From the NCBI RefSeq assembly GCF_902706035.1, contig NZ_CACSJA010000029.1, positions 1 to 64,000 on the forward strand: DNA of 64,000 bases, in the 5' to 3' direction. This DNA is from Pantoea sp. 18069 (GTDB taxonomy: Bacteria > Pseudomonadota > Gammaproteobacteria > Burkholderiales > Burkholderiaceae_C). The stretch's first letter is position 1; each line of letters starts with the position of its first letter. The position numbers and the translations under genes are program-made. Below the pieces are notes generated by a model that did no database searches, was not told the DNA's origin, and worked only from the letters and a program-made list of their open reading frames with translations. This document shows, in pieces, positions 32,502 to 41,664 of the stretch.

Positions 32502-33482
32502 ATGTTGATTCGACATTTACGCCTCGGTCTTGCCGCCATTTTCGCGATTTTCTGCGCCGTGGCGGCGCAGGCGCAGCCGGTGCAGAGCTTCCCGACCAAG
32601 CCCGTGCAGATCATCGTGCCCTATGCCGCCGGGGGGGTGACCGACATCCTGGCGCGCATCGTCGCCCAGCGCCTGTCCGAGCGCTGGAAGCAACCCGTGA
32701 TCGTCGACAACCGGCCCGGCGCGGGCACGGTGATAGGCACGGCGGCCGCAGCCAAGGCACCGGGCGACGGCCATACCCTGTTGATCACCGCATTCGGCTT
32801 CACGGCCAACCAGGTGCTGGTGCCCAAGCTGCCCTACAAGCCGGCGGCGCTCGCGCCGCTGGCGATGCTGGCCGACTCCTACAGCTACCTCTATGTCAAT
32901 GCCGCGGTGCCGGCCAACACCGTGCCCGAACTGATCGCCTATGCCAAGGCCCATCCGGGCATGACGTTTGCCTCGTCGGGCAATGGCTCCAGCCCGCATA
33001 TCGCGGCCGAAGGCTTTGCCGGGCGCACGGGCATAGACATCGTGCATGTGCCCTACAAGGGCAATGGCCCGGCAATCAACGACCTGGTCGGCGGCCAGGT
33101 GCAGGCGCTGTTCGACAGCTCGGCAACGATGAGCTTTGTGCAGACCGGCAAGCTCAAGGTGCTGGGCATAGGCAGCACCGCGCCGATCAAGCGCTCGCCC
33201 GACATCGTGCCGATTGCCAAATCCGGCGTGCCCGCGCTGGCCGACTTCACGGCCAGCGGCTGGTTCGGCATGTTCGTGCCCTCGTCCACGCCGCAGGCGC
33301 TGCAAAAGAAGATCCATGCCGATGTGCAGGCCGTGCTCGAAACCAAGGACATGCACGACGCGATCTACAAGACCGGGCTCGAACCCGCGCTGATGACGCA
33401 GCAGGGCTTTGCCGACTACCTCAAGAAGACGCTGGCCACCTGGGCGCCGGTGATTCGCGAACGCAAGATCCGCCTCGACTGA
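32502..33482 (+). CDS. Bug-family (TctC-like) periplasmic solute-binding protein
   Basis: A 326-aa periplasmic binding protein of the tripartite tricarboxylate transporter receptor family. A Sec signal peptide ends at AVAAQA-QP (about residue 25). The mature domain starts FPTKPVQIIVPYAAGGVTDI, a hallmark of Bug proteins, with NRPGAGTVIGTAAAAKAPGD following. No TctA/TctB membrane genes are present, as is common for orphan Bug proteins. It is the first gene of a rightward operon (to 39342) behind TetR operator 2, so it may bind the substrate of that pathway. AAGG precedes the ATG at 32502. Confidence 0.9.
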   Translation: MLIRHLRLGLAAIFAIFCAVAAQAQPVQSFPTKPVQIIVPYAAGGVTDILARIVAQRLSERWKQPVIVDNRPGAGTVIGTAAAAKAPGDGHTLLITAFGFTANQVLVPKLPYKPAALAPLAMLADSYSYLYVNAAVPANTVPELIAYAKAHPGMTFASSGNGSSPHIAAEGFAGRTGIDIVHVPYKGNGPAINDLVGGQVQALFDSSATMSFVQTGKLKVLGIGSTAPIKRSPDIVPIAKSGVPALADFTASGWFGMFVPSSTPQALQKKIHADVQAVLETKDMHDAIYKTGLEPALMTQQGFADYLKKTLATWAPVIRERKIRLD

Positions 33483-33492
33483 GCTGCACCCT

Positions 33493-34263
33493 ATGACACA
33501 CACCACCACTTCCATTCCCGACATGCCCGCGCTGGGGCGCCTGGCCGGGCGGCGCATCGTGGTCACGGGCGCAGGCTCGGGCATTGGCGCGGCCATTGCC
33601 CAGCTGTTTGTTGCCGAGGGCGCAAAGGTCGCGGCCATCGACCAGAACGTCGCCGGCATCCATGCGTATTTCCAGCCCGGGCATGGCATTGCGCTCCAGG
33701 CCGATGTCTCCACTGAGGCCTCGGTGGCCCAGGCCGTCGACAGCGCGGCCCAGGCGCTGGGCGGCATCGACGGGCTGGTGAACGCCGCCGGCATTGCGAA
33801 TGGCGAACTGCTCAGCGAAGTGCGCCTCGACGACTGGCGCCGCGTGATCGACGTCAATCTCACGGGCAGCTTTCTGCTGGCACGCGCCTGCTACCCCTAT
33901 CTGCGCCAGGTGCAGGACAGCACCATCGTCAACCTGTCCTCGGGCCAGGGCCTGCAGCCTTTCATGCGCCGCGGCGCCTACGCGGCGTCCAAGGCCGGCG
34001 TGATCTCGCTGTCCAAGTCGCTGGCCATGGAATGGGCGCCGATCCGCGTCAATACCCTCTGCCCGGGCGCGGTCGACACGCCCATGGTGCGCAACGGCTA
34101 CGACCCCGAAGTGCTGCGCACCCAGGTCGGCGCGCGCTATGCGCTGGGCCGCGTGGCCGAAGCCGTCGAGATCGCGCGCGCCGCGCTGTACCTCACGGGC
34201 GGCGAATCCTCGTTCATCACCGGCGTCGCCCTTGCGGTGGACGGCGGCCGCAGTTACCACTGA
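33493..34263 (+). CDS. SDR-family NAD(P)-dependent dehydrogenase
   Basis: A 256-aa classical short-chain dehydrogenase: cofactor motif VTGAGSGIGAAIA near residue 25, NAAG (VNAAGIANGE), catalytic serine in VNLSSGQGLQ, YAASKAG, and the C-terminal FITGVALAVDGG. It would oxidise an alcohol or 3-hydroxyacyl compound; the exact substrate is unknown. It lies 10 bases after the Bug-protein gene and before two acyl-CoA dehydrogenases in one operon. Confidence 0.9.
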   Translation: MTHTTTSIPDMPALGRLAGRRIVVTGAGSGIGAAIAQLFVAEGAKVAAIDQNVAGIHAYFQPGHGIALQADVSTEASVAQAVDSAAQALGGIDGLVNAAGIANGELLSEVRLDDWRRVIDVNLTGSFLLARACYPYLRQVQDSTIVNLSSGQGLQPFMRRGAYAASKAGVISLSKSLAMEWAPIRVNTLCPGAVDTPMVRNGYDPEVLRTQVGARYALGRVAEAVEIARAALYLTGGESSFITGVALAVDGGRSYH

Positions 34264-34295
34264 CCGGTGTCGGTCGACTTTTCCCCCTCGCTTCC

Positions 34296-35498
34296 ATGAC
34301 ACAGAACCCTCACCTTTCCGCCGTCGACCCCTATGCCGCATTCCGTGAGGAACTGCTGGAATTCACGCAGCGGCCCGAACTCAGCGTCCTCAAGGAGAAA
34401 GTGCGCAGCAACCAGAAGATGTCGCGCGCGGAATTCAGCGCCTGGCAAAAGGCCTTGCATGCCAAGGGCTGGGCTGCGCCCAACTGGCCGGTGGCCTACG
34501 GCGGCACGGGCTGGGACCTGCAGCAGCGCTATCTGTTCGAGGAAGTCACGGCCCAGGCCGACTGCCCGCCGCAATACCACCACGGCATAGGCCATATCGG
34601 GCCGGTGATCATGCATTTCGGCAGCGACGCGATCAAGAGCCGCTTCCTGCCGCGCATTCTCGACGGCAGCGAACACTGGTGCCAGGGCTACTCGGAGCCC
34701 GGCGCGGGCTCGGACCTGGCCTCGCTCAAGACCAGCGCGGTGCGCGACGGCGACGACTATGTGCTCAACGGCCAGAAGATCTGGACGTCGCACGCCCATG
34801 AAGCCGACATGATGTACACGCTGGTGCGCACCTCTAGCGAAGGCCGCAAGCAGGCCGGCATCTCGCTGCTGCTGGTGCCGCTGGACACGCCCGGCATCGA
34901 GATCCGCGAGATCCGCACCATAGACCAGTGGCACCATGTCAACGAGGTCTTCCTCAACAATGTGCGCGTGCCGGCGAAGAACCTGGTCGGCGAGGAAGGC
35001 GAAGGCTGGAAATGCGCGAAGTTCCTGCTGGACCGCGAACGCCTGTCGCCGGCCACCGTGCCGCGCCTGACGCGCCAGCTCGAACAGGTCGCCGAACTGC
35101 TCGCGCAAAAGATGCAGGCCCAGCCGGGGCTGCCCAGCATCCACGCGCTGCAGGAGCGGCTGTTCCTGGCCCAGGCCTCGGCCAGGGGCTCGCGGCAGAT
35201 GCTGCTCAGCGCCATCCAGGAGGAAATGCGCGGCACGCTGGCCTCGTCCAAATCCTCGGCGCTGAAACTCCACACTTCGGAGCTGTCGCAGCAGATCGTC
35301 GGCATTGCCTTCGATATCGCCGGCCCCGAATACGCGGCCCGGCTGGTGCCCGAGATCGCAGCGCCCGATGGCGCCGACGACATGGATATCGAACGCCAGC
35401 TGACCCATACCTATTTGTTCTACCGTTCACGCAGCATTGCCGGTGGCACCAGCGAAGTGCAGAAGAACGTGATTGCCCGCGACCTGTTTGGAGCCTGA
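34296..35498 (+). CDS. Acyl-CoA dehydrogenase, large-type subunit
   Basis: A 400-aa flavin-dependent acyl-CoA dehydrogenase. Family motifs are GYSEPGAGSDLASLKTSA and the C-terminal SIAGGTSEVQKNVIARDLFG. The ATG at 34296 was chosen; upstream in-frame sequence overlaps the SDR gene. Its partner acyl-CoA dehydrogenase starts 2 bases after its stop. Such tandem pairs often form heteromeric enzymes acting on bulky ring-derived or branched acyl-CoAs, as in steroid and terpenoid pathways (family knowledge). Confidence 0.9.
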   Translation: MTQNPHLSAVDPYAAFREELLEFTQRPELSVLKEKVRSNQKMSRAEFSAWQKALHAKGWAAPNWPVAYGGTGWDLQQRYLFEEVTAQADCPPQYHHGIGHIGPVIMHFGSDAIKSRFLPRILDGSEHWCQGYSEPGAGSDLASLKTSAVRDGDDYVLNGQKIWTSHAHEADMMYTLVRTSSEGRKQAGISLLLVPLDTPGIEIREIRTIDQWHHVNEVFLNNVRVPAKNLVGEEGEGWKCAKFLLDRERLSPATVPRLTRQLEQVAELLAQKMQAQPGLPSIHALQERLFLAQASARGSRQMLLSAIQEEMRGTLASSKSSALKLHTSELSQQIVGIAFDIAGPEYAARLVPEIAAPDGADDMDIERQLTHTYLFYRSRSIAGGTSEVQKNVIARDLFGA

Positions 35499-35499
35499 G

Positions 35500-36552
35500 A
35501 TGACTTTCCATGTGACCCCGATGTTTCCCGGCGACCTCTACGACTCGACGGACCGTATGGCGGCTGCAGGCGCGGCCCAGTGGAGCCAGATTCTCGAACT
35601 CGGCTGGCAGGGCGTGCTGGTCGGCGAAGACCATGGCGGCGTGGGCGCGACGCTGGCCGAGTTCTCGGCGATCGCCGAAGCCGCGGGCCGCAACGCGCTG
35701 GCGCTGCCGCTGATCGCGCGCTGCGTGGTCGCGCCCATGCTGCTGGCCGCGGCCGGAGAGAATGCCGCGGCGCGCGCGCTGCTGGCGCAGTTGTCTGCGG
35801 GCGAAGCCTCGGTCTGCCCGGTGCTGGGCAGCGGCGTGCAGGCCACGCCCGATGGCGCAGGCCAAGTGCGCCTGCAAGGCCGGCTCTTGGGCGCGGACCT
35901 GAGCGCCGAGGCCAGCCATCTGCTGTTCAATACGGCCACCCAGTTGGTGCTGATCGATGCCAAGGACTTGCCAGAAGCGCGCTATTACAAGGGGCTTGAC
36001 GGCCGCCGCACGGCCGATATCGCGCTTGATGGCATCAGCGTCGACGCCGGCCAGGTGCTGCTGCAGGGCGATGCCGTGCCAGCCGCGGTCAAGGCCGCAA
36101 CCGATACCGGCGCCGTGATGACCAGCGTGCAGACCGTGGGCGCGCTGGGCGCCATGGTCGAGCAGACCATTGAATACCTGACGACGCGCAGCCAGTTCGG
36201 CGTGCAGTTGTCGACCTTCCAGGCGCTGCGCCACCGGCTGGTGGAAATGTATGTGGCCTATGAAAGCGCGCGCGGCCTGGTCAAGGACGTGACCGAGGCG
36301 CTCTCGTCCAATGCCGCGGCCGACCCGCGCGATGCCGCGCTGACCAAGCTCTATCTGGCCAGCGTGGGCCGGACTGTGGCAGAGTCGGCGATCCAGCTGC
36401 ACGGCGGCATGGGCATGACCACCGAAATGCCGGCCGCGCGCCTGGCCATGCACACCCTGATGTGCAATCTGCAATACGGCGACCGCTTCCACTGCCTCGA
36501 TGCGCTGTCGGCGCAGATGGCCAACGATGTGGCTGCACTCGCCGCTGCCTGA
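35500..36552 (+). CDS. Acyl-CoA dehydrogenase, small-type subunit
   Basis: A 350-aa acyl-CoA dehydrogenase-like protein with a shortened, less conserved N-terminal half and a good C-terminal helical domain (TTRSQFGVQLSTFQALRHRL, then ESAIQLHGGMGMTTEMPAAR). GGAG precedes the ATG at 35500. It follows the larger dehydrogenase by one base, so the two are likely subunits of one alpha2beta2-like enzyme (inference). A pair of REP-like elements (36580-36649) separates it from the next gene of the operon. Confidence 0.88.
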   Translation: MTFHVTPMFPGDLYDSTDRMAAAGAAQWSQILELGWQGVLVGEDHGGVGATLAEFSAIAEAAGRNALALPLIARCVVAPMLLAAAGENAAARALLAQLSAGEASVCPVLGSGVQATPDGAGQVRLQGRLLGADLSAEASHLLFNTATQLVLIDAKDLPEARYYKGLDGRRTADIALDGISVDAGQVLLQGDAVPAAVKAATDTGAVMTSVQTVGALGAMVEQTIEYLTTRSQFGVQLSTFQALRHRLVEMYVAYESARGLVKDVTEALSSNAAADPRDAALTKLYLASVGRTVAESAIQLHGGMGMTTEMPAARLAMHTLMCNLQYGDRFHCLDALSAQMANDVAALAAA

Positions 36553-36579
36553 GACCTGTCGTCCGCAAACCTACAAACC

Positions 36580-36649
36580 CGTTCGGGCTGAGCCTGTCGA
36601 AGCCCGCACCTTTCGATCCTTCGACCAGCTCAGGCTCAGGGTGAACGGA
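36580..36649. repeat. Pair of inverted REP-like elements
   Basis: CGTTCGGGCTGAGCCTGTCG AAG (from 36580) and the opposite-facing ATCCTTCGACCAGCTCAGG ...GTGAACGGA (36616-36649) form a potential large hairpin within the operon. It may protect or dampen the mRNA at this point. Confidence 0.75.
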
Positions 36650-36674
36650 TTTAACGCACCGCACGCCAACGCGC

Positions 36675-38780
36675 ATGACTTCCACCCGCAACGACCATCC
36701 CATGCAAACAATCCACTCCCTTTTCTTTCCCGAATCGGTGGCGCTGATCGGCGCCTCCTCCGACCCGGAGCGCATAGGCGGACGCGTGCTGCGCTTCATG
36801 CGCGAAGGCGGCTACCAGGGCACGATCTACCCCATCAACAAGGGCGAAGCCCTGGTGCAGGGCCTGCAGGCGTACAAGAACATCAGCGAAGTGCCCGGCC
36901 CCGTAGACCAGGCCGTGATCATCATTCCCGCGGCCGGGGTCGAGACCGCGCTGCGCGAAGCCGTGGCCAAGGGCGTCAAATCCGTGCAGATCCTCACCGC
37001 GGGCTTTGCCGAAATCGACGAGACCGGCAAGGCGCTGCAGCAAAAGCTGGTCGACATCTGCCGCGAAGCCGGCGTGCGCATGCTGGGCCCGAACTCGCTG
37101 GGCTTGCTCAATCTTTCCAATCACTATTCGGCGACATTCTCGACCGCGCTCAACGGTCTGCGCCCGGTCAAGGGCCATATCGCGCTGGCCACGCAAAGCG
37201 GCGCCTTCGGCTCGGCCACCTATGGCATGGCCTCGCTGCGCGGCCTGGGCTTTTCCAAGATCATCGCCACCGGCAACGAGGCCGATGTCGATGTGGCCGA
37301 ATGCATTGACTACCTGGCCGACGACGCCGAGACCCGCGTCATCTGCGCGGCCGTCGAGTCCTGCAAGGACGGCAAGCGCCTGCGCCAGGCACTGCTCAAG
37401 GCCGCCAGGGCCGGCAAGCCGGTGCTGATCATGAAGGCCGGGCGCACCGAAGTCGGCGCCACGGCTGCGGCCACGCACACCGGCTCGCTGGCCGGCAATG
37501 ACACGGTCTACGACACGGTGTTCGCCGAGTGCGGCGCCTACCGCCCGCAGTCCATCGAGGAGATGCTGGACATCGCCTATGTCTGCGCGGTCACGGGCGC
37601 ACTGCCGAGCAATTCCGAAGTCGCGATTCTCACGGGCTCGGGCGGCATAGGCATTCTGATGGCCGACCATGCGAGCGACCATGGCCTGGCGCTGCCGCCG
37701 CTCTCCAACGAAGGCAGTGCCGCGGTGCGCGAAGTGCTGCCGTTTGCGGTCGCTGCCAACCCGCTGGACACCACGGCCCAGGTCACGGCCGTGGCCAGCG
37801 GCGTGACGCGCACGCTGGACGCGCTGCTGACCCATTCTTCCTATGGCACCGTATTTGCATATCTTGCGCATGTCGGCCTGTCGCCCAGCCGCTTCCAGTC
37901 GACCAGCGACGAGCTGATCGCACTCAAGGCCAGGTTCCCGGATCGCGGCATCGTCATGGTGATGCTCGCCACGAAGGAAGTCGCGGCCGCGCTCGACGCC
38001 CATGGCATTCCGACTTTCGCCGACCCCTCGCGCGCAGTGCTGGCGATTGCCGGCGCGCGCCGGCTCGCCAGCCGCCACAAAGCGCTGTACTCGCCCTCCT
38101 GCGCGCAGCGCGCAGTCCAGCCGCTGGGCGATGTCTCGACCGAAGCCGCGGCCAAGAAGGTGCTGGCCGAAGCCGGCCTGCCCATGCTGCCCGAAAGCGT
38201 CTGCACCAGCGCCGAGCAGGCAGCGGCCACGGCCACGTCCTATGGCTTTCCCGTGGTCGCCAAGATTTCCTCGCCCGATATCGCGCACAAGACCGAAATC
38301 GGCGGCGTGATGCTCAATCTGCAGGACGCCGATGCCGTGCGCCACGCCTATGGCGAACTGCTGCGCCGCGCCCAGGCGGCCGCGCCCGAAGCGCGCATAG
38401 CCGGCGTGTTGATCACGCCCATGCTCAAGGGCGGTGTGGAGACCATCATGGGCATCCATATGGACCCGACCTTCGGGCCCATGGTGATGTTCGGCTCGGG
38501 CGGCACGGCCGTCGAACTGTTCAAGGACGTGGCGTTTGCGTCGGCCCCGGTGAACGCCGCGCGCGCCCGCGAACTGGTCGATGCCGTGCAGTCGTCGCGC
38601 CTGCTGCGCCAGTGGCGCGGCGGCCCGCAGTACGACGAGCAGGCGCTGGTCGATGCGATCTGCAAGCTGTCGGCGTTTGGCCAGGCCCATGCCGATGTGC
38701 TCGAAAGCATCGATGTGAACCCGCTGGTGGTGCGCGAACAAGGGGCGGTGTGCCTGGATGCGGTGATTACACTGCGCTGA
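36675..38780 (+). CDS. Acyl-CoA synthetase, NDP-forming (acetate-CoA ligase-like)
   Basis: A 701-aa acid-CoA ligase of the ADP-forming family, with alpha and beta parts fused. A CoA-binding domain (FFPESVALIGASSDPERIGG) and a succinyl-CoA-ligase-like domain with the phospho-histidine region (ATHTGSLAGND) are followed by the ATP-grasp domain (FPVVAKISSPDIAHKTEIGG ... MFGSGGTAVELF). It activates a carboxylic acid to its CoA thioester or recovers ATP from one. ATG 36675 or 36702 could be the start; neither has a clear Shine-Dalgarno. It is fifth in the rightward operon. Confidence 0.88.
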   Translation: MTSTRNDHPMQTIHSLFFPESVALIGASSDPERIGGRVLRFMREGGYQGTIYPINKGEALVQGLQAYKNISEVPGPVDQAVIIIPAAGVETALREAVAKGVKSVQILTAGFAEIDETGKALQQKLVDICREAGVRMLGPNSLGLLNLSNHYSATFSTALNGLRPVKGHIALATQSGAFGSATYGMASLRGLGFSKIIATGNEADVDVAECIDYLADDAETRVICAAVESCKDGKRLRQALLKAARAGKPVLIMKAGRTEVGATAAATHTGSLAGNDTVYDTVFAECGAYRPQSIEEMLDIAYVCAVTGALPSNSEVAILTGSGGIGILMADHASDHGLALPPLSNEGSAAVREVLPFAVAANPLDTTAQVTAVASGVTRTLDALLTHSSYGTVFAYLAHVGLSPSRFQSTSDELIALKARFPDRGIVMVMLATKEVAAALDAHGIPTFADPSRAVLAIAGARRLASRHKALYSPSCAQRAVQPLGDVSTEAAAKKVLAEAGLPMLPESVCTSAEQAAATATSYGFPVVAKISSPDIAHKTEIGGVMLNLQDADAVRHAYGELLRRAQAAAPEARIAGVLITPMLKGGVETIMGIHMDPTFGPMVMFGSGGTAVELFKDVAFASAPVNAARARELVDAVQSSRLLRQWRGGPQYDEQALVDAICKLSAFGQAHADVLESIDVNPLVVREQGAVCLDAVITLR

Positions 38781-38796
38781 GTCCCGGAGACAAGAC

Positions 38797-39342
38797 ATGA
38801 CCCAGAACCTTGAAGAAAAATTGCAGGCCCTGCTTGACCGCGAAGCCATTCGCGAAGCCATGTACGCCTACTGCCGCGGCATAGACCGCGGCGACGAAGC
38901 CGCGCTGCGTTCGGCCTATTGGGAGGACGGAAGCGACCGGCACGGCGCCTACAACGGCAGCGCCAGCGGTTTCATTGAAAAGGCGCTCAAGTCGCGCAGC
39001 AGCGGCTTGCGCATGATCCACCAGGTCAGCAATATCTCCATCGTGCTCGAAGGCCGGCATGCGGCCGTGGAAAGCTATTTCCAGGCCTTCCAGTACGACA
39101 CCGACCCGGCAACGGGCCGGCTGCGCGAGACGTTTCTGTGCGGCCGCTATGTCGACCGCTTCGAGAAGCGTGCGGACGAGTGGCGCATCGCGGCGCGCAC
39201 CGTGGTCTACGACTGGATGAAGGAAGCGCCCGCGCCCGAAGGCGACGAGGCCACGCGCTTTGGCCTGCGCGCGCCGCAGGGGCGGATGAAGCCGGAGGAT
39301 GCGTGGTATGGGTTGTTGCGGCAGGAGCCGTTTGCGAAATAG
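38797..39342 (+). CDS. SnoaL/NTF2-like small protein
   Basis: A 181-aa NTF2-fold protein of the SnoaL_4-like group (REAIREAMYAYCRGIDRGDE, then WEDGSDRHGAYNG). Family members include dehydratases, isomerases and small subunits of ring-hydroxylating enzymes; the catalytic role here cannot be told. GGAGA precedes the ATG. It lies 16 bases after the CoA ligase and is the last gene of the TetR-operator-2 operon. It may be an isomerase or dehydratase for a pathway intermediate. Confidence 0.8.
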   Translation: MTQNLEEKLQALLDREAIREAMYAYCRGIDRGDEAALRSAYWEDGSDRHGAYNGSASGFIEKALKSRSSGLRMIHQVSNISIVLEGRHAAVESYFQAFQYDTDPATGRLRETFLCGRYVDRFEKRADEWRIAARTVVYDWMKEAPAPEGDEATRFGLRAPQGRMKPEDAWYGLLRQEPFAK

Positions 39343-39418
39343 ATCCGGTCTGCGATCGGCCCAAACACCGGTGCGTGAAAGTTCTGGCGCGCAACCTTCG
39401 TGAACTACGCCCTGAAAC

Positions 39419-39445
39419 GCCCTTCGACAAGCTCAGGGCGAGCGG
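39419..39445. repeat. REP-like element
   Basis: CCCTTCGACAAGCTCAGGGC followed by GAGCGG, a single unit of the intergenic palindrome family, between convergent operons. Confidence 0.7.
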
Positions 39446-39499
39446 TGTTTGGCAGGCCGAGCCTGCCCCGCCCTTCTCCTCCCGAAATCTTTAGCCGCT

Positions 39500-39529
39500 A
39501 AAAAAGCGGGGCTGGTCTCCCAGCCCCGC
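39500..39529 (-). terminator. Intrinsic terminator of the monooxygenase gene
   Basis: GCGGGGCTGG (39506-39515) pairs perfectly with CCAGCCCCGC (39520-39529) around TCTC; the minus strand continues into TTTTTT. It ends the leftward transcript 43 bases after its stop. Confidence 0.85.
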
Positions 39530-39571
39530 ATCAAATGGCAACCCGCAAAGGCCGCCTCCCTGCCACAGGCG

Positions 39572-41209
39572 TCAGGCTTGCGCCGACTCCCGCAGATGCT
39601 CGAACGCAAAGCCGCGGTAGCCATCGCGCACGGCCGCGCCCGTGAGTTCACGGTATTTCTGGAAACCACCGGTGAACAGCGTCAGGCCCAGCGGCTTGTC
39701 CTTGACATTGGCGCCCACATACCAGGTCTTGGCCTTGGTCAGCAGCGTGCGCTGCGAGAGTTCATAGACCAGGTCCATCCAGCCCTGCTCGGCTTGCGCC
39801 GTAGGCTCCATGCTGGCCAGCCCGTTCTTTTCCATATGCACCATGGCCGCGGCGATCCAGTCGACATCGTGTTCGCTGATGCGGACGATGTTGGCCAGCG
39901 CGGCCGGGCCGTTGGGGCCGGTGGTCATGAACAGGTTGGGGAAGCCTTCCATCATCAGGCCCAGGTAGGAACGCGCACCGTCCTTCCACTTGTCGTTGAC
40001 CTTGCGGCCATTGCGGCCGACCACGTCGAACGCCAGCAACGCGCCCGTGAGGCCGTCATAGCCGGTGGCGAAGATCAGCACGTCGAGTTCGATCTCGCCC
40101 GCCTCGGTGCGCACGCCCTTCTCGGTGATCTCGACGATAGGGTCCTTGAGGCAGTCGACCAGGTGGACGTTGGGGCGGTTATAGGTTTCGTAGTAGCTGC
40201 TGTCCAGGCAGGGCCGGCGCGCGAAGATCGGATAGTCGCGCGGCTTGAGCGCTTCGGCCGTGGCCGGGTCGTCGACGACTTCGCTGATCTTGCCGCGCAC
40301 GAATTCCGCGACATGCTCGTTGGCCTCGGGGTTGCTCATCAGATCGCAGAAGGTGCCCAGCATCGCCAGGCCGCCATTCTTCCAGGCGTCTTCGAGCAGT
40401 TGCCGGCGCTGCCTGGGCGTGACGCTGAAGAACGCGCGCGTAGACTGCGGCCGCACGCCGCCCACGGCGCTGTTGCGCGCCGATTCGCGTATGCCCGCAT
40501 AGTGGCGCTTGACTTCGGCCACATACGCAGGCTCGAGGTTCTCGTTGCGCATGGGCATGGTGAAGCTGGGCGTGCGCTGGTAGACAAACAGCTCGCCGGC
40601 TTCCTTGCCGACTTCCTGCACGATCTGTATGCCGGTCGAGCCCGTACCTATCACGCCCACGCGCTTGCCCGCGAAGCTGACGGGTTCGTGCGGCCAGCGC
40701 GCGGCGCGCAGCAGCTGGCCCTTGAAGCGCGCAATGCCGGGAATTTCCGGGTCCTTGGGCACCGACAGCGGGCCCGTGGCCATGATGCAATAGGTCGCTT
40801 CCAGCGTCTCGCCCTGGTCGGTCTTCACGCTCCAGAGCTTGCGTTCCTCGTTCCAGACCGCGCTGGTGACGCGCGTGTTGAACTGGAAGTGCCGGCGCAG
40901 GTCCAGGCGCTGTGCGACGAAGTTGATATAGGCCAGCAGCTCGGGCTGGGCCGCGAACTGCTCGGACCAGGTCCATTCCTGCTCGACTTCGGGCGAGAAC
41001 GAGAAGCTGTAGTCGATGCTGGGCAGATCGACGCGCGCGCCCGGATAGCGGTTCCAGTACCAGACGCCGCCCAGGTCGCCGCCGGCCTCGAAGCTCTGGA
41101 TCCTCAGGCCCATCTCACGGAACTTGTAGGTGGCATACATGCCGCCGAAGCCGCCGCCGACAATGACTACGTCGAGGCGGCGGGGGGATGTTGGGTTGGT
41201 GTTTTGCAT
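39572..41209 (-). CDS. Baeyer-Villiger-type flavin monooxygenase with altered fingerprint
   Basis: A 545-aa FAD/NADPH monooxygenase. The first Rossmann motif VVIVGGGFGGMYA is at 14-26, GVWYWNRYPGARVD follows, and the second Rossmann motif is VGVIGTGSTG at 184-193. Overall it is closest to phenylacetone/cyclohexanone monooxygenases, which turn ketones into esters or lactones. The type I fingerprint FxGxxxHxxxWP reads FKGQLLRAARWP (162-173), with arginine at the histidine position. The gene stands alone with its own terminator. An SMP-30 lactonase and acyl-CoA genes nearby support a ketone-to-lactone role. N-hydroxylation by an FMO-like relative cannot be excluded. Confidence 0.85.
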   Translation of the reverse strand: MQNTNPTSPRRLDVVIVGGGFGGMYATYKFREMGLRIQSFEAGGDLGGVWYWNRYPGARVDLPSIDYSFSFSPEVEQEWTWSEQFAAQPELLAYINFVAQRLDLRRHFQFNTRVTSAVWNEERKLWSVKTDQGETLEATYCIMATGPLSVPKDPEIPGIARFKGQLLRAARWPHEPVSFAGKRVGVIGTGSTGIQIVQEVGKEAGELFVYQRTPSFTMPMRNENLEPAYVAEVKRHYAGIRESARNSAVGGVRPQSTRAFFSVTPRQRRQLLEDAWKNGGLAMLGTFCDLMSNPEANEHVAEFVRGKISEVVDDPATAEALKPRDYPIFARRPCLDSSYYETYNRPNVHLVDCLKDPIVEITEKGVRTEAGEIELDVLIFATGYDGLTGALLAFDVVGRNGRKVNDKWKDGARSYLGLMMEGFPNLFMTTGPNGPAALANIVRISEHDVDWIAAAMVHMEKNGLASMEPTAQAEQGWMDLVYELSQRTLLTKAKTWYVGANVKDKPLGLTLFTGGFQKYRELTGAAVRDGYRGFAFEHLRESAQA

Positions 41210-41253
41210 TGTTGTCTCCTGCTATTTTTGATTCGGAAAAAATCCAATGACTG

Positions 41254-41598
41254 GCCCTTCGACAGGCTCTCAAGAAACAGCTTTTTTTGTCAAATAAATC
41301 AATGACTTAGCAATGGTCGGTTTTGTGCAAACATCGATCGCAAAGTCATGATTTTTTCCAAAACGAATAGCTAATGGCCGTTCGCCCTGAGCTTCCCTAG
41401 GCGGGCCCATCGAAGGGTGTCTCCACCCTCGGCCAGTGCGCCAGTTCATCCTTCGACAGGCTCAGGACGAACGGGATTTTTAGGTCATGCCTCACCCTGT
41501 TTCTTGATAACGCCTGGCGAGACCCGGCTCGCTTACCTCGCTCAGGACGAACGGGAAAAAAGGCACACGCCCTGGGTCCTGAGCTTGTCGAAGCATCG
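41254..41598. repeat. Cluster of five REP-like elements upstream of the monooxygenase
   Basis: Units lie at 41254-41270, 41379-41418, 41445-41475, 41499-41555 (composite, also at 8894-8952) and 41575-41598, in both orientations. They fill most of the 455-base gap 41210-41664. The 100 bases next to the monooxygenase start are AT-rich and contain an inverted ATGACTT (41302-41308) / AAGTCAT (41343-41349) pair that could belong to its promoter. Confidence 0.75.
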
Positions 41599-41664
41599 AA
41601 GTGCGTCCAACGTACAGGCGCGCGCCCTGCAGCGCGGCCATTACCTCATCACGGGGTGTAGCAC

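Noticed and set aside
39449-41305. Open frame on the plus strand opposite the monooxygenase
   Set aside because: No motif and shadow composition; the minus-strand flavoprotein has clear Rossmann motifs and a terminator.
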